A stretch of DNA of 64,000 nt from Hyphomicrobium sp. GTDB taxonomy: Bacteria; Pseudomonadota; Alphaproteobacteria; Rhizobiales; Hyphomicrobiaceae. Below are positions 26,626-35,317 of this stretch, piece by piece (the stretch's first letter is position 1; each line of letters begins with the position of its first letter). The position numbers were made by a program, and so were the translations under genes. The stretch is taken from assembly GCA_025351425.1 (NCBI GenBank), contig JANXVY010000056.1, positions 31,814 to 95,813 on the forward strand, written 5' to 3'. Under the pieces are notes generated by a model. That model searched no databases. It had not been told where the DNA came from and was given only the letters and a program-made list of their open reading frames with translations.

Positions 26626-27306
26626 TCAGCGGCCAGTTGGGGCGAATCCGGCTTTGGCCGCGCCGTAATAGGCCCAGATGAGCCGGGCGGCGACGCCGCG
26701 CCAAGGCCGCCAGCGTTCGGCGATGGCTTCAAGTTCGGCAGCGGTCGGCCGCTCGGGCAGCTCCATCAGCATCTGGGCGCCGATCTGGAGCGCGAGATCG
26801 CCCGGCGCGAATGCGTCGGCGTCGCCCCGGCAGAACAGCAGGTAGATGTCGGCGGTCCAAGGCCCGATCCCACGCAGCGCCGTGAGTTGCTCGCGCACGG
26901 CCTGAGTGTGAGCGCCCGCCAGCACTTCAAGATCGATATGGCCCTCGCACACGGCCTCGGCGACCGCGCGTAGCGTCGCAACCTTGCTTACCGACAGACC
27001 CGCTGCGCGCAAGTCGGCGTCGGTCGTGGCCCGCAGGTTTGCAGCATCCAGCGGATCGACGAGCAGTTTCACCCGGCCAAGAATGGCCGCCGCGCTGGCG
27101 ACTGAAAGTTGCTGGCCGATCACGATGCGGGCGAGCCCCGCAAACCCGTCGTTCCAGCGCCGCAGCGGCGGATACCCGGCCAGCGCATGAGCCCGTGCCA
27201 TGTGCGGACAGGCACGCTTCAACTCCCGCACGCCGGCCTGGATATCGGCCTCGGCGGCGATGATCCGGCGCTTTAGCGGCCGCCCACGCGTTTGCCGTAT
27301 TGTCAT
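26626..27306 (-). CDS. DNA-3-methyladenine glycosylase II-like protein
   Basis: About 226 residues of the HhH-GPD superfamily, AlkA-like. The helix-hairpin-helix is LTALRGIGPWTADIYLL, and the catalytic Asp is expected at Asp170 in DAFAPGDLAL. The segment ARIVIGQQLSVASAAAI is typical of AlkA/MAG enzymes. It excises alkylated bases from DNA. The start ATG 27306 is preferred over 27357, which adds residues unlike the family. There is no Ada-type N-terminal extension, so this is the small glycosylase form. Confidence 0.88.
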   Translation of the reverse strand: MTIRQTRGRPLKRRIIAAEADIQAGVRELKRACPHMARAHALAGYPPLRRWNDGFAGLARIVIGQQLSVASAAAILGRVKLLVDPLDAANLRATTDADLRAAGLSVSKVATLRAVAEAVCEGHIDLEVLAGAHTQAVREQLTALRGIGPWTADIYLLFCRGDADAFAPGDLALQIGAQMLMELPERPTAAELEAIAERWRPWRGVAARLIWAYYGAAKAGFAPTGR

Positions 27307-27398
27307 GATGAAACTCCCGCCACGCTTGGCTATGGTAGTGTGAAAAATAGCTCCCACATAGGGTCCCGGGTTTAGTGAAGCCGGTTGAGTGAATAACG

Positions 27399-27974
27399 AT
27401 GCATGTCCCCCGCCTGAACACCCGCACTTGGAGCCTGATTGCGCTGGCGCTCGTCAGCGCTACGGATGCCGTGGCCTTCTCCGATTGGGCGACGATCCAT
27501 AACAAGCGCTTCGGCTTTTCGATCGCCTATCCCGCCAACATCTTGTTTCCCGCTCCAACGCCGTCCGGGCAGGACGGCCGTGTCCTCCAATCGAAGGACG
27601 GCCGCGCGAAAATGCTGGTCGCGACCTTCGAGAACGGCGAGAACCTGTCGCTCAGCGGCTACCGCGACTTCCTGCTTTCAGACATTTATGCCGGCACGAA
27701 GCTGGACTACGCCCCGCAAAAGGCGCGCTGGTTTGTGCTCTCCGGCGTGCGCGGCGACCAAATGTTTTACGAGCGGGTGACCTTTTCGTGCGGCGGAAAA
27801 CTGATCAACAGCTGGGCGATGCTTTACCCGACCGCCGAACGCAAACTTTACGACAAGGTGGTGGAAGCCATTGCCCGCACCTACACGGCCGGCAGCGGCG
27901 CCGATGGCCAGTGCGGAGACCTGAACGCGGGCGACGAGCCGGCAGCGCCTGCTGCCGGCGCAGAACGCAGGTAA
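27399..27974 (+). CDS. Secreted protein of unknown function
   Basis: 191 residues with an N-terminal signal peptide (TWSLIALALVSATDAVAF), then a globular domain that begins WATIHNKRFGFSIAYPANILFP, reminiscent of small periplasmic proteins in Rhizobiales. Two cysteines (SCGG, QCGD) could pair. The last 20 residues are Ala/Pro-rich and probably disordered. The stop is 4 bp before gluQRS, so the two may be co-transcribed. No family function is known to me. Confidence 0.7.
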   Translation: MHVPRLNTRTWSLIALALVSATDAVAFSDWATIHNKRFGFSIAYPANILFPAPTPSGQDGRVLQSKDGRAKMLVATFENGENLSLSGYRDFLLSDIYAGTKLDYAPQKARWFVLSGVRGDQMFYERVTFSCGGKLINSWAMLYPTAERKLYDKVVEAIARTYTAGSGADGQCGDLNAGDEPAAPAAGAERR

Positions 27975-27978
27975 AGTC

Positions 27979-28902
27979 GTGCGAAAGCCCGCGTTCCGCT
28001 TTGCGCCGAGCCCGAATGGCGCGCTCCATTTGGGACATGCGCTGTCGGCCTTGACGGGCAGCCTGATGGCGCAACGCTGCGGCGGCCGGTTTCTGCTGCG
28101 GATCGAAGACATCGATCTGACCCGCACGCGCGAGCAGCATGTCGCCGGGATCGTCGACGATCTGCGCTGGCTCGGGTTGATGTGGGAACAGCCCGTGCTG
28201 CGTCAGTCGACACGATTTCAGGCCTACACGGCAGCGCTCAAGCAGCTTTCGGCGGCGGACCTGATCTATCCGTGTTTTGCTACCCGCTCGCAGATACAAG
28301 CGGCGGTTGCAGACGACCCCGATCCAACGCGCGACCCCGACGGAGTAACGTTGCCGCCGCCGGCCCTGCGCCGGGTGTCAAGCCGCGAGTTCGAATTGCG
28401 CCGCGCGACCGGCGAGCCGTATTCCCTGCGGCTCGACATGCCCCGCGCCATCGCCGCCGCGAACGCGAAGCTGAATGGAGCCCCGCTGACCTTCCGCGAG
28501 ATAACCCCAGCCGGGACTATCGAAACCCGCACCTGCCGCCCTGATCGATGGGGCGACTGCATCATTCGCCGCAAGGACATTCCCGCGAGCTATCATCTGG
28601 CGGTCGTGATAGACGATGCCACCCAAGGCATCACGCATGTGACGCGCGGCCTGGACCTGCTCGCCGCAACCGATATCCATCGATTGTTGCAGGTGCTGCT
28701 CGGCCTGCCCGAGCCGCTCTACCACCATCATGCGCTGCTGCTGGGACCCGGCGGCACAAAACTGTCCAAGAGCGCGGGCGACCGCTCCATCGCCGATCAT
28801 CGGGCCGCAGGCCATACTCCGGAAGACCTGAAGTTGCAGATCGGCATCACCTTGCCGCAGGAAAGCAGCCCCTCGAAGGACAACATTTCTGTTTTAAATT
28901 AA
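27979..28902 (+). CDS. gluQ: Glutamyl-Q tRNA(Asp) synthetase
   Basis: GluQRS attaches glutamate to queuosine at position 34 of tRNA-Asp. It resembles the catalytic half of glutamyl-tRNA synthetase without an anticodon-binding domain, which fits the 307 residues. The HIGH-type motif is GALHLGHAL, the KMSKS-type motif KLSKSAGDR, and RIEDIDLTRTR follows the family. The start is GTG 27979, 4 bp after the preceding stop. The usual Cys-x-Cys of the zinc site reads YPCFATR here, so the second cysteine is missing and the site may be altered. Confidence 0.92.
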   Translation: MRKPAFRFAPSPNGALHLGHALSALTGSLMAQRCGGRFLLRIEDIDLTRTREQHVAGIVDDLRWLGLMWEQPVLRQSTRFQAYTAALKQLSAADLIYPCFATRSQIQAAVADDPDPTRDPDGVTLPPPALRRVSSREFELRRATGEPYSLRLDMPRAIAAANAKLNGAPLTFREITPAGTIETRTCRPDRWGDCIIRRKDIPASYHLAVVIDDATQGITHVTRGLDLLAATDIHRLLQVLLGLPEPLYHHHALLLGPGGTKLSKSAGDRSIADHRAAGHTPEDLKLQIGITLPQESSPSKDNISVLN

Positions 28903-28962
28903 GCAGTTACACGATACAGTTACTCTGCACGTGTGCGAACGATTTCTTGAACCGGGTTTCGC

Positions 28963-30552
28963 GTGAAAAAACCGCCTCGTAAAAAACCGCCGCCTCGTAA
29001 AAAACCCAAGGCCGGACACACCCGGGCGACACCCGAGGCGGTGAAGCCGCTGCGCGCGCGCGGCCCGGCTCCGGCGCGTACGACCGCCAACCCCGCCAAA
29101 TGCGATCGGAGCCGTTCTTCGACCTCACACGACACGAAAACGCGCGCGGACCGCAAGAATACCGCGCCGCGCCGCGCTTTTGCTGGCGCGAGCGCGATTT
29201 ACGCCAGTTATTCGAGCGACGAGACCGCATCTCTCCTGCTGTTGTCGTTGCCCGTCCTGGCAATGATCCTCGGCGTTGGCATGACGCAGGCCCTGAAGCC
29301 GCACCACGCACCAGACGTCGCCCATCTGCCCGCACCCGCCAGCATCGCGGCGGCACGCACCCCCGCAAGCCTCGCCCCCGCCCTCACGACCCTCACGCTT
29401 CGGGCAGCACGGCCAGGAACGGAGATCGCCGCCGCAACCCCGCCCCCGCTCGCGGCCCGGCCCGGCGCATCGCTTGCGGCCCAATCCGCCGTGGCGGCCA
29501 CAGCGCCGGTCGCGCCGGCGGCGACGATCCGCGTTGCAAACCAGAGCGCAGATATCGCTTCCGCGACGCCAGCCCCTGCGAAGGCCGATGCTGGTCCGTT
29601 GCCACCGCTCGCCGAACCGACGGCAGGCGCGGCCACGTTGCACACTGCACCGGCCCAACTCGCGATGTTGGCCCCGGCCACACCTGCACCCATCGAAGTG
29701 ACGCCGGATCGCCAGCAACCGCCGGCGCTGGCCACTCATGAAGAGAACCTGCGGCCGCCACCAGCCTTGTGCAAAGCCCCGGCCAACCTGTTCGCGAACG
29801 CGAAGCGGGCAACGCTTGGAGCCCCGGCAACAGGTCTGACGCCCGCGGCTTTCGGCCTTGCCCTGGCCAGCGCGGCCCGCGAACAGACCCATGACCTCGT
29901 CATCTACAACGACAAATACCGGGCAATTTCCTATCCCCTTGGCGACGTCCAGCCGCTGTATGGCGTCTGCACCGATGTGATCATACGCGCCTATCGCGTC
30001 CTTGGCATAGACCTGCAGCAGCGCGTCCACGAAGCCCGGATCGGCGGCGGCGACATCTCGATCGACCACCGCCGCACCGAAACCCTGCGCCGATTTTTTG
30101 CCCGCTTCGGTCACACTGTCCCTGCAACGACCTTCGCGGAGGATTACCGGCCGGGCGATATCGTGACGTACAACCGCCCGCAGAACCGCCATTCGCGCTC
30201 GCATATTTCGATCGTGTCCGACGTAGTCGCCCCCTCGGGCCGCTATATGATTGTGCACAATCGCGGCTGGGGTCCCCAGCTAGAGGACGGGCTCTTCGTC
30301 GACGAAATCACCGGTCACTACCGGTATGACGGCGGATCTGATGACGGAAGGGAGCTGCCCGCCAGCCTTCCTGTTGCCACGATTTCCACGCCGATTGCGC
30401 AGCAGGTAAACCACGATGTGCCCATCGCTGAGCCAACACGCTCGCAAACATGCCGCCCAGGCCTCAACGGCCTCGCCCGGGCAACGTGCATCAAACGCGA
30501 GCGCGTCGCCGCACGGCAGGATGGCAAGCCAGTGAAAGGCCTTGGCCGTTAG
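28963..30552 (+). CDS. DUF1287 protein with long basic and Pro/Ala-rich N-terminal region
   Basis: 529 residues. The first 80 residues are strongly basic (KKPPRKKPPPRKKP). A membrane helix follows (ASLLLLSLPVLAMILGVGMTQAL), then about 150 residues of Ala/Pro/Thr-rich sequence, probably periplasmic and disordered. The C-terminal DUF1287 domain starts near residue 300 (LASAAREQTHDLVIYNDKYRAISYPLGDV) with GVCTDVIIRAYR, DYRPGDIVTY and SHISIVSD, an NlpC/P60-like layout with likely Cys and His catalytic residues. It is followed after 1 bp by a second DUF1287 gene. A cell-wall hydrolase role is an inference. Confidence 0.8.
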   Translation: MKKPPRKKPPPRKKPKAGHTRATPEAVKPLRARGPAPARTTANPAKCDRSRSSTSHDTKTRADRKNTAPRRAFAGASAIYASYSSDETASLLLLSLPVLAMILGVGMTQALKPHHAPDVAHLPAPASIAAARTPASLAPALTTLTLRAARPGTEIAAATPPPLAARPGASLAAQSAVAATAPVAPAATIRVANQSADIASATPAPAKADAGPLPPLAEPTAGAATLHTAPAQLAMLAPATPAPIEVTPDRQQPPALATHEENLRPPPALCKAPANLFANAKRATLGAPATGLTPAAFGLALASAAREQTHDLVIYNDKYRAISYPLGDVQPLYGVCTDVIIRAYRVLGIDLQQRVHEARIGGGDISIDHRRTETLRRFFARFGHTVPATTFAEDYRPGDIVTYNRPQNRHSRSHISIVSDVVAPSGRYMIVHNRGWGPQLEDGLFVDEITGHYRYDGGSDDGRELPASLPVATISTPIAQQVNHDVPIAEPTRSQTCRPGLNGLARATCIKRERVAARQDGKPVKGLGR

Positions 30553-30553
30553 G

Positions 30554-31153
30554 ATGCGTATTCCGATGTTTGCGCTTGCAGCCTTGGCGCTGCTGGCGCG
30601 AATCGAGCCCATAAGCGCTGAAACGAACCCGGCAGGCCAAGCCGGGGCAGCGCCCTTCGGCGCTAGGTTGACGGCCGCAGCCCGAGCCCAGGTCGATCCA
30701 GCCGTCGTCTATGTGCCCGACTACGTCAAGCTCGCCTACCCAAATGGCGATGTCCCTCCGGGACAAGGCGTATGCACCGACGTGGTCGTTCGCGCTTATC
30801 GGGCCGTGGGGTTGGACCTGCAGGTCGCCATCCACGAAGCCCGTGCCGGATCGGGCGACGCCAACATCGACCATCGGCGTGTCGAGGTCCAACGCCGGTT
30901 TTTCGCGCGCTTCGGCCGGTCCTTGCCCGTAACCGCCAACCCGGCCGACTATGCCCCAGGAGACATCGTTTCCTATAGGCTTCCAGGGCCATACCCCACC
31001 CACATCGCGATCGTGTCTGACCGGATGGCTGGTAGCGCGGCTGGCCAGCGGCCACTGGTGATCCACAACCGCGGACAAGGCGTGCAGGAAGAGGACTGGC
31101 TGTTTAGCGCGCAGATCACGGGCCACTATCGCTACGACCCCGGTTTTCCGTGA
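30554..31153 (+). CDS. Secreted DUF1287 protein, paralogue of the upstream gene
   Basis: 199 residues from ATG 30554, one base after the previous stop; GGATG overlaps the junction. An N-terminal signal peptide (FALAALALLARIEPISA) replaces the long arm of its neighbour. The DUF1287 domain keeps the same landmarks: YVKLAYPNGDVPPGQGVCTDVVVRAYR, DYAPGDIVSY, THIAIVSD, LVIHNRGQG. The two domains are clearly homologous but diverged. The tight spacing implies one transcript, ending at a weak terminator in the following AT-rich stretch. Confidence 0.82.
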   Translation: MRIPMFALAALALLARIEPISAETNPAGQAGAAPFGARLTAAARAQVDPAVVYVPDYVKLAYPNGDVPPGQGVCTDVVVRAYRAVGLDLQVAIHEARAGSGDANIDHRRVEVQRRFFARFGRSLPVTANPADYAPGDIVSYRLPGPYPTHIAIVSDRMAGSAAGQRPLVIHNRGQGVQEEDWLFSAQITGHYRYDPGFP

Positions 31154-31197
31154 GGATTGAAATCAGAAAATTCCATAGGTTAATTAATTGAGATGAG

Positions 31198-31234
31198 ACG
31201 AGTTGTAGATATAACAGAATAACAACTTGTTTTT
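31198..31234 (+). terminator. Possible terminator in AT-rich spacer
   Basis: ACGAGTTGT pairs with ACAACTTGT (nine pairs, one G-T) across a 15-nt loop, followed by TTTTC. The stem is AT-rich, so it is weak, but it lies 45 bp after the second DUF1287 gene and before the next start. The surrounding 130 bp (31154-31281) is much richer in A and T than any other stretch in the window. Confidence 0.4.
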
Positions 31235-31281
31235 CATAACAAATATGGGCATGTTGGAACTCCTGACGGAGTCAGTTTCCC

Positions 31282-31791
31282 ATGATATTTGAGCCCGAAA
31301 TCCTGCTGCTGGCCGTGATCGTGGTGTCCATCACCACGATGCTGTGGTCGAAATCGATTGCTCTCGACCCGGCCTTCTCAGGCCTCGCAATTCAGCGCCT
31401 TGGCGGGGTTGAACCTGCCATCGCCGCCAGGATTCTCGCGCACCGGAAGCCGCTGCTGCTCACATCGGCTCCTCGATCCGACGGCGCGGTGAGCCTGCCC
31501 GCGCACATGCCGCTCCAATTGCAAGCGCCGACGGAACAGTCCGGGCAAAGCCAGATCGTACGGCTGTCGCAGATCGTGAACGCCGCGATTGAAACCGCCG
31601 GCCACGCCGAACGCCTCCAGCGCTCCGCCCACGAGCAGATCGACAGCGCGCACTATGCGCTCCAGAACCTGCTCGACGAATTGTCCGCCATCATGCCGGC
31701 AGCCGTGGCACCGGCCATGCGCGAGTTCAGCCCGGTCATCCGCGCCGTCAAGCATACGCCCCCCCGCTTCGAAACCGCGCTGGCGGCTTAA
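31282..31791 (+). CDS. Small membrane-anchored protein, function unknown
   Basis: 169 residues starting MIFEPEILLLAVIVVSITTMLW, a single N-terminal membrane helix. The remainder is soluble, with an amphipathic helical C-terminal half (IVNAAIETAGHAERLQRSAHEQIDSAHYALQNLLDEL). I do not recognise a family. It is preceded by the AT-rich spacer and overlaps the convergent AEC-permease gene by 4 bp at its stop. Codon use looks like its neighbours, so it is probably expressed. Confidence 0.6.
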   Translation: MIFEPEILLLAVIVVSITTMLWSKSIALDPAFSGLAIQRLGGVEPAIAARILAHRKPLLLTSAPRSDGAVSLPAHMPLQLQAPTEQSGQSQIVRLSQIVNAAIETAGHAERLQRSAHEQIDSAHYALQNLLDELSAIMPAAVAPAMREFSPVIRAVKHTPPRFETALAA

Positions 31792-32729
31792 AGCGCCGCT
31801 CTGAAGCCCACAATCAGTGCAGCCAGCGTGACAGCCGAAAGCGCAGTCCCGAGCGCAACCGCCCCCGAGGTCGAATTGGTGGCCCGACCGCTCTGAACGC
31901 TGAACAGATAGGCGTTCGCCCCGGCAGGAAGCGCCGCCGTCAGCACCACCGCCTCGGCCGACATCTTGGGCAGCCCGAACGCAGCAGCAAAAGTGGCGGC
32001 AAACAACGGCAGCACCAGCAGCTTCAAGAACAGCATGGTCGACAGCGTGGCGGCGTCACCCTTGATGACGAAGGACCTGAGCGACAACCCCAGCGCAACG
32101 AGAGCAGCCGGAACGCCGGCCTTCGAAAGCATTTCGACAAGTGCGAGCATCGGCTCGGGTGCAGCAATCCCGCTTGCCCGCCAGAGCGCCGCGCTCACGA
32201 TCGCGACCACAATCGGTTGCCGGCTGAGCTGCCGGAAAATCCCAGCCACCGCCGCACCGATCGGCTGTCCGTCCCGCGGCCCGACCATAGCCGTGTGGAG
32301 CGTGGCGGTCAGCAGGAACACCGGCGCATGCACGGCAACGATCACCGAGATCGGCGCGAGTACATCAGGCCCGAGCGTAGCGACGCCGATCGGCAGTCCC
32401 AGCATGATCGTGTTACCGAACACGCTCGACATGGCAATCGATGGCCCATCCGCCGCAGGCCGGGCGAGGACGAACCGCGTCGCCAGGATGCTCAACAACC
32501 AGACCAGCGCCCCCGATCCAAAAAAGCTGGCGAGAATACCCAGCGGCGCGACGCCCTCGAACTTTGCCAGCAGAATGGTGCGAAACAGCAGGGCAGGGAT
32601 TGCGATCTTGAAGGCGAACTCTGCGATCCCGCTGGCGGTCGCATCGCTGAGATAGCCGAACTTGCCGGCAAGATATCCCAGCGCGATAATGCCGAACACC
32701 GGAGCCATGATGGCAAGGATGGCCAACAT
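31788..32729 (-). CDS. AEC-family transporter (auxin efflux carrier type)
   Basis: 313 residues with about ten hydrophobic helices, starting MLAILAIMAPVFGIIALGYLAGKFGYL. This N-terminus is typical of bacterial AEC permeases (MdcF/YfdV group). Substrates in this family are organic acids such as malonate or malate. The two halves have the expected inverted layout, with the conserved SVFGNTIMLGLPIG in the first half. The upstream lipoprotein gene ends only 5 bp before this start, but a shared function is not obvious. Confidence 0.87.
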   Translation of the reverse strand: MLAILAIMAPVFGIIALGYLAGKFGYLSDATASGIAEFAFKIAIPALLFRTILLAKFEGVAPLGILASFFGSGALVWLLSILATRFVLARPAADGPSIAMSSVFGNTIMLGLPIGVATLGPDVLAPISVIVAVHAPVFLLTATLHTAMVGPRDGQPIGAAVAGIFRQLSRQPIVVAIVSAALWRASGIAAPEPMLALVEMLSKAGVPAALVALGLSLRSFVIKGDAATLSTMLFLKLLVLPLFAATFAAAFGLPKMSAEAVVLTAALPAGANAYLFSVQSGRATNSTSGAVALGTALSAVTLAALIVGFRAAL

Positions 32730-32734
32730 GCGAT

Positions 32735-34048
32735 TCAGTTGATCCTTGGCGGAGTGCTGGCCGACAGCTTCGCGCCTTCACCCCCGCCCGCCCGCCCGCC
32801 CGGCTCGATCACTTGGGAACCGGTCTTCTGGACTTCGAGGATGGCAAGTTCCCGTTCCGCGGCGCCCTCGGGCAGCAGGCGGATCATACCATCGACGCCG
32901 GCAAAACCAGCAGCCCGTGTCAGGTTCGCCACCGTGAAGCGCTGACCCTGCGGTTCGCCCGAGAGCGAAATGGCAAGCGTCATCGCATCGTATGCGGCTC
33001 CCGCCATCCGCGGCGGCGGCTGGCCGAAAGCCTTGATGAACCGGCCCGTGAACGCCCGCCATCCTTGCGGATCGGGTCCCGGATACCAGCCTCCGACAAA
33101 CATGTCGTTGTTGCCGATATTGGCGAACTCCCAGGCGCCCGACCCCAGCAGCTTGACCTTGGACGCGTCAAAGCCCGCATAGGCGAGCAGCGGCCCGAGT
33201 TGCGGCAGCACATCCTGACCACCTGGAATAAACACCGCGTCGATCGGCGCTCCCGCACCCTCGGCGGCCCGGACGGCCTCGACGATGCGCCGCGAGGGCC
33301 CGATCATGGCATTGGCGCCCACCGGATAGGTCTCGCTCATGACGACGGTTCCGCCGGACTTGGCGACCCCATCGCGGAACGCAGCGCCGATCACTTGGCC
33401 ATAGCCGTCGTCGGGAAGCATCGCGGCATAACGCTTTTTGTTTTGTTGCGCAGCATAGCCGACGATTCGGCGCGCATCCTGCTCAGGCGAAAAGCCGAGG
33501 ATATAGACACCTTGGCCAGCAACCTGGCGGTCATTCGAGAAGCTCAGCATCGGCACGTTCGCGGCCCGCGCGACCGGCGCGGCGCCTGCGACCGCGCGTG
33601 AGAACAGCGGCCCTAGCACGATTTCCGCGCCTTCCTTGATCGCTTCGTCGGCCGCCGTGCGAGCGCCCTCCGCGTTGCCCTTGTCGTCCTTGACGATCAG
33701 CTGGATGTTGGGCCGCTCGGCCTCGAACAAGGCCATTTCAGCCGCCTGCTTCATGCCCTTCGCGATCTGGGCGGTCTGATCGATGCCCCCGAGCGGCAAC
33801 AGCAGGCCGATTTTCAGCGGCTTGCCCGTAAAGCGGGCCGCAGCCGGCGGCGCGGTCGTGCCATCAAGGGGCGAGGTTTGCACCTCGTCCAGAGTATTGC
33901 GCGTAACGGGCGTGATCGTGGCAATCGCGGGCGCAGGCGCTTTGATGCTTTCGGTGTCGCTGGAACAGGCAGCCAGTAAGCAGCCGGCAGCCAGCGCGGC
34001 GAAAGCGCCTGCACCCGCTGTCCATTGTTTTGCGGCTCTCACATTCAT
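32735..34048 (-). CDS. Penicillin-binding protein activator, LpoA-like lipoprotein
   Basis: 437 residues from ATG 34048. The N-terminal signal ends in the lipobox LLAAC (lipoprotein). The rest is a periplasmic-binding fold of the Leu/Ile/Val-binding type (KIGLLLPLGG, LIVKDDKGNAEGARTAADEAIKEGAEIVLGPLFS, PMLSFSNDRQVAG). Such proteins are annotated as penicillin-binding protein activators. As in many proteobacteria (lpoA/yraM next to rsmI/yraL), it is divergent from rsmI. It probably tethers or stimulates peptidoglycan synthases; direct evidence exists only for LpoA of enterobacteria. Confidence 0.85.
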   Translation of the reverse strand: MNVRAAKQWTAGAGAFAALAAGCLLAACSSDTESIKAPAPAIATITPVTRNTLDEVQTSPLDGTTAPPAAARFTGKPLKIGLLLPLGGIDQTAQIAKGMKQAAEMALFEAERPNIQLIVKDDKGNAEGARTAADEAIKEGAEIVLGPLFSRAVAGAAPVARAANVPMLSFSNDRQVAGQGVYILGFSPEQDARRIVGYAAQQNKKRYAAMLPDDGYGQVIGAAFRDGVAKSGGTVVMSETYPVGANAMIGPSRRIVEAVRAAEGAGAPIDAVFIPGGQDVLPQLGPLLAYAGFDASKVKLLGSGAWEFANIGNNDMFVGGWYPGPDPQGWRAFTGRFIKAFGQPPPRMAGAAYDAMTLAISLSGEPQGQRFTVANLTRAAGFAGVDGMIRLLPEGAAERELAILEVQKTGSQVIEPGGRAGGGEGAKLSASTPPRIN

Positions 34049-34276
34049 GTCCACGTCCTGATAGGTTTCAACCGCGAATAACGCAGACGGGCCTGTTCCA
34101 ATCAAGGCACGATTGAGGGCTTACAAACCCATCCGTGCTGGGGCAAGAGACAAGCCGTCACCCCCAACAATGGTAGGCTGTTGTTATCGTAGAACCAGCC
34201 CGATTTTTGACTGGGCTTGCAACGTTTGGCGACCCTGCCGTTTCAATGCGCCGGCACATCAGCTATGTGTAGGATC

Positions 34277-35254
34277 ATGATCAGCGAACCTCCAAACGCA
34301 CCCCAAACCGCGACCCGCACGTCCGAGGCATCGAACCTGTTGATGCCGGCCGCGCGCGCGCAGGCCGAAGTGGCGCGGCTTCTTGCCGAGCCGCTACCGC
34401 CGGGGCTTTATCTCGTAGCGACGCCGATCGGAAATCTGGCCGACATCACCCTGCGGGCGCTCTCGGTTCTGGCGCGCGCCGACATCATCTACTGCGAAGA
34501 TACCCGCCACAGCCTGACGCTGACGGCCCATTTCGGCATCACGACCCATCTCGCCCCGTATCACGAGCACAACGGTGCCCGCGAACGGCCCAAGATCATG
34601 GACAGCCTCGCAGACGGACGCCGCGTCGCGTTGATTTCAGATGCGGGCACGCCCTTGATATCCGACCCGGGCTATAAGCTCGTTCGCGAAGCGGTCGCGG
34701 CGGGTCATAAAGTTGAAAGCCTTCCGGGTCCTTCGGCGGCCTTGGTGGCCCTGACCGTATCGGGCCTGCCGACGGACGCGTTCTTTTTTGCAGGCTTTCT
34801 ACCCACGAAAACCGCCGCGCGTCGCGCCCGGATCATGGAGTTGCAACAGGTCCCCTCGACGCTGATTTTTTTCGAAGCCCCATCCCGTGTCGCCGACACC
34901 ATAGGCGATCTCGCGCAGGTGTTGGGGGCCCGTCCCGCAGCCCTCGCCCGCGAACTGACCAAGCGCTTCGAGACGATCGAACGCGGCTCCCTTGACGCGC
35001 TGGCGGCGGCAGGATCTGCGCGCGAGCCGCGCGGCGAATATGTCATCCTCGTCTCCCCCCCGGTCGCCCGCGAGATCACCGACGAACTGATCGAAGAGCA
35101 ACTAGCGGAAGCACTGGAGACCCAGACCCTGCGCGATGCGTCCAAAGTGATCGCTGCCGATTTGGGCGTCCCGAAGTCTCGCGTTTACGATCTGGGACTG
35201 AAGTTGCGCGCCGCGATCCGGTCATCGTTTGCGGCCCCCGACGATGTGTCATAG
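34277..35254 (+). CDS. rsmI: 16S rRNA (cytidine(1402)-2'-O)-methyltransferase RsmI
   Basis: About 325 residues. It methylates the 2'-O of C1402 in the ribosomal P site. Family motifs: LYLVATPIGNLADITLRAL, YCEDTRHS, ALISDAGTPLISDPGYKLVREA, LPGPSAALVALTVSGLPTDAFFFAGFLP. ATG 34277 leaves about 35 residues before the catalytic domain; ATG 34265 is the alternative, and 34217 is too far upstream. Divergent from the LpoA-like gene, as is common. Confidence 0.93.
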   Translation: MISEPPNAPQTATRTSEASNLLMPAARAQAEVARLLAEPLPPGLYLVATPIGNLADITLRALSVLARADIIYCEDTRHSLTLTAHFGITTHLAPYHEHNGARERPKIMDSLADGRRVALISDAGTPLISDPGYKLVREAVAAGHKVESLPGPSAALVALTVSGLPTDAFFFAGFLPTKTAARRARIMELQQVPSTLIFFEAPSRVADTIGDLAQVLGARPAALARELTKRFETIERGSLDALAAAGSAREPRGEYVILVSPPVAREITDELIEEQLAEALETQTLRDASKVIAADLGVPKSRVYDLGLKLRAAIRSSFAAPDDVS

Positions 35255-35317
35255 AACTCGTATAAATTTCCCATCTGCGGCAGCCATCAGCTGATCCGAG
35301 GAGCATCACGTCTCGCC

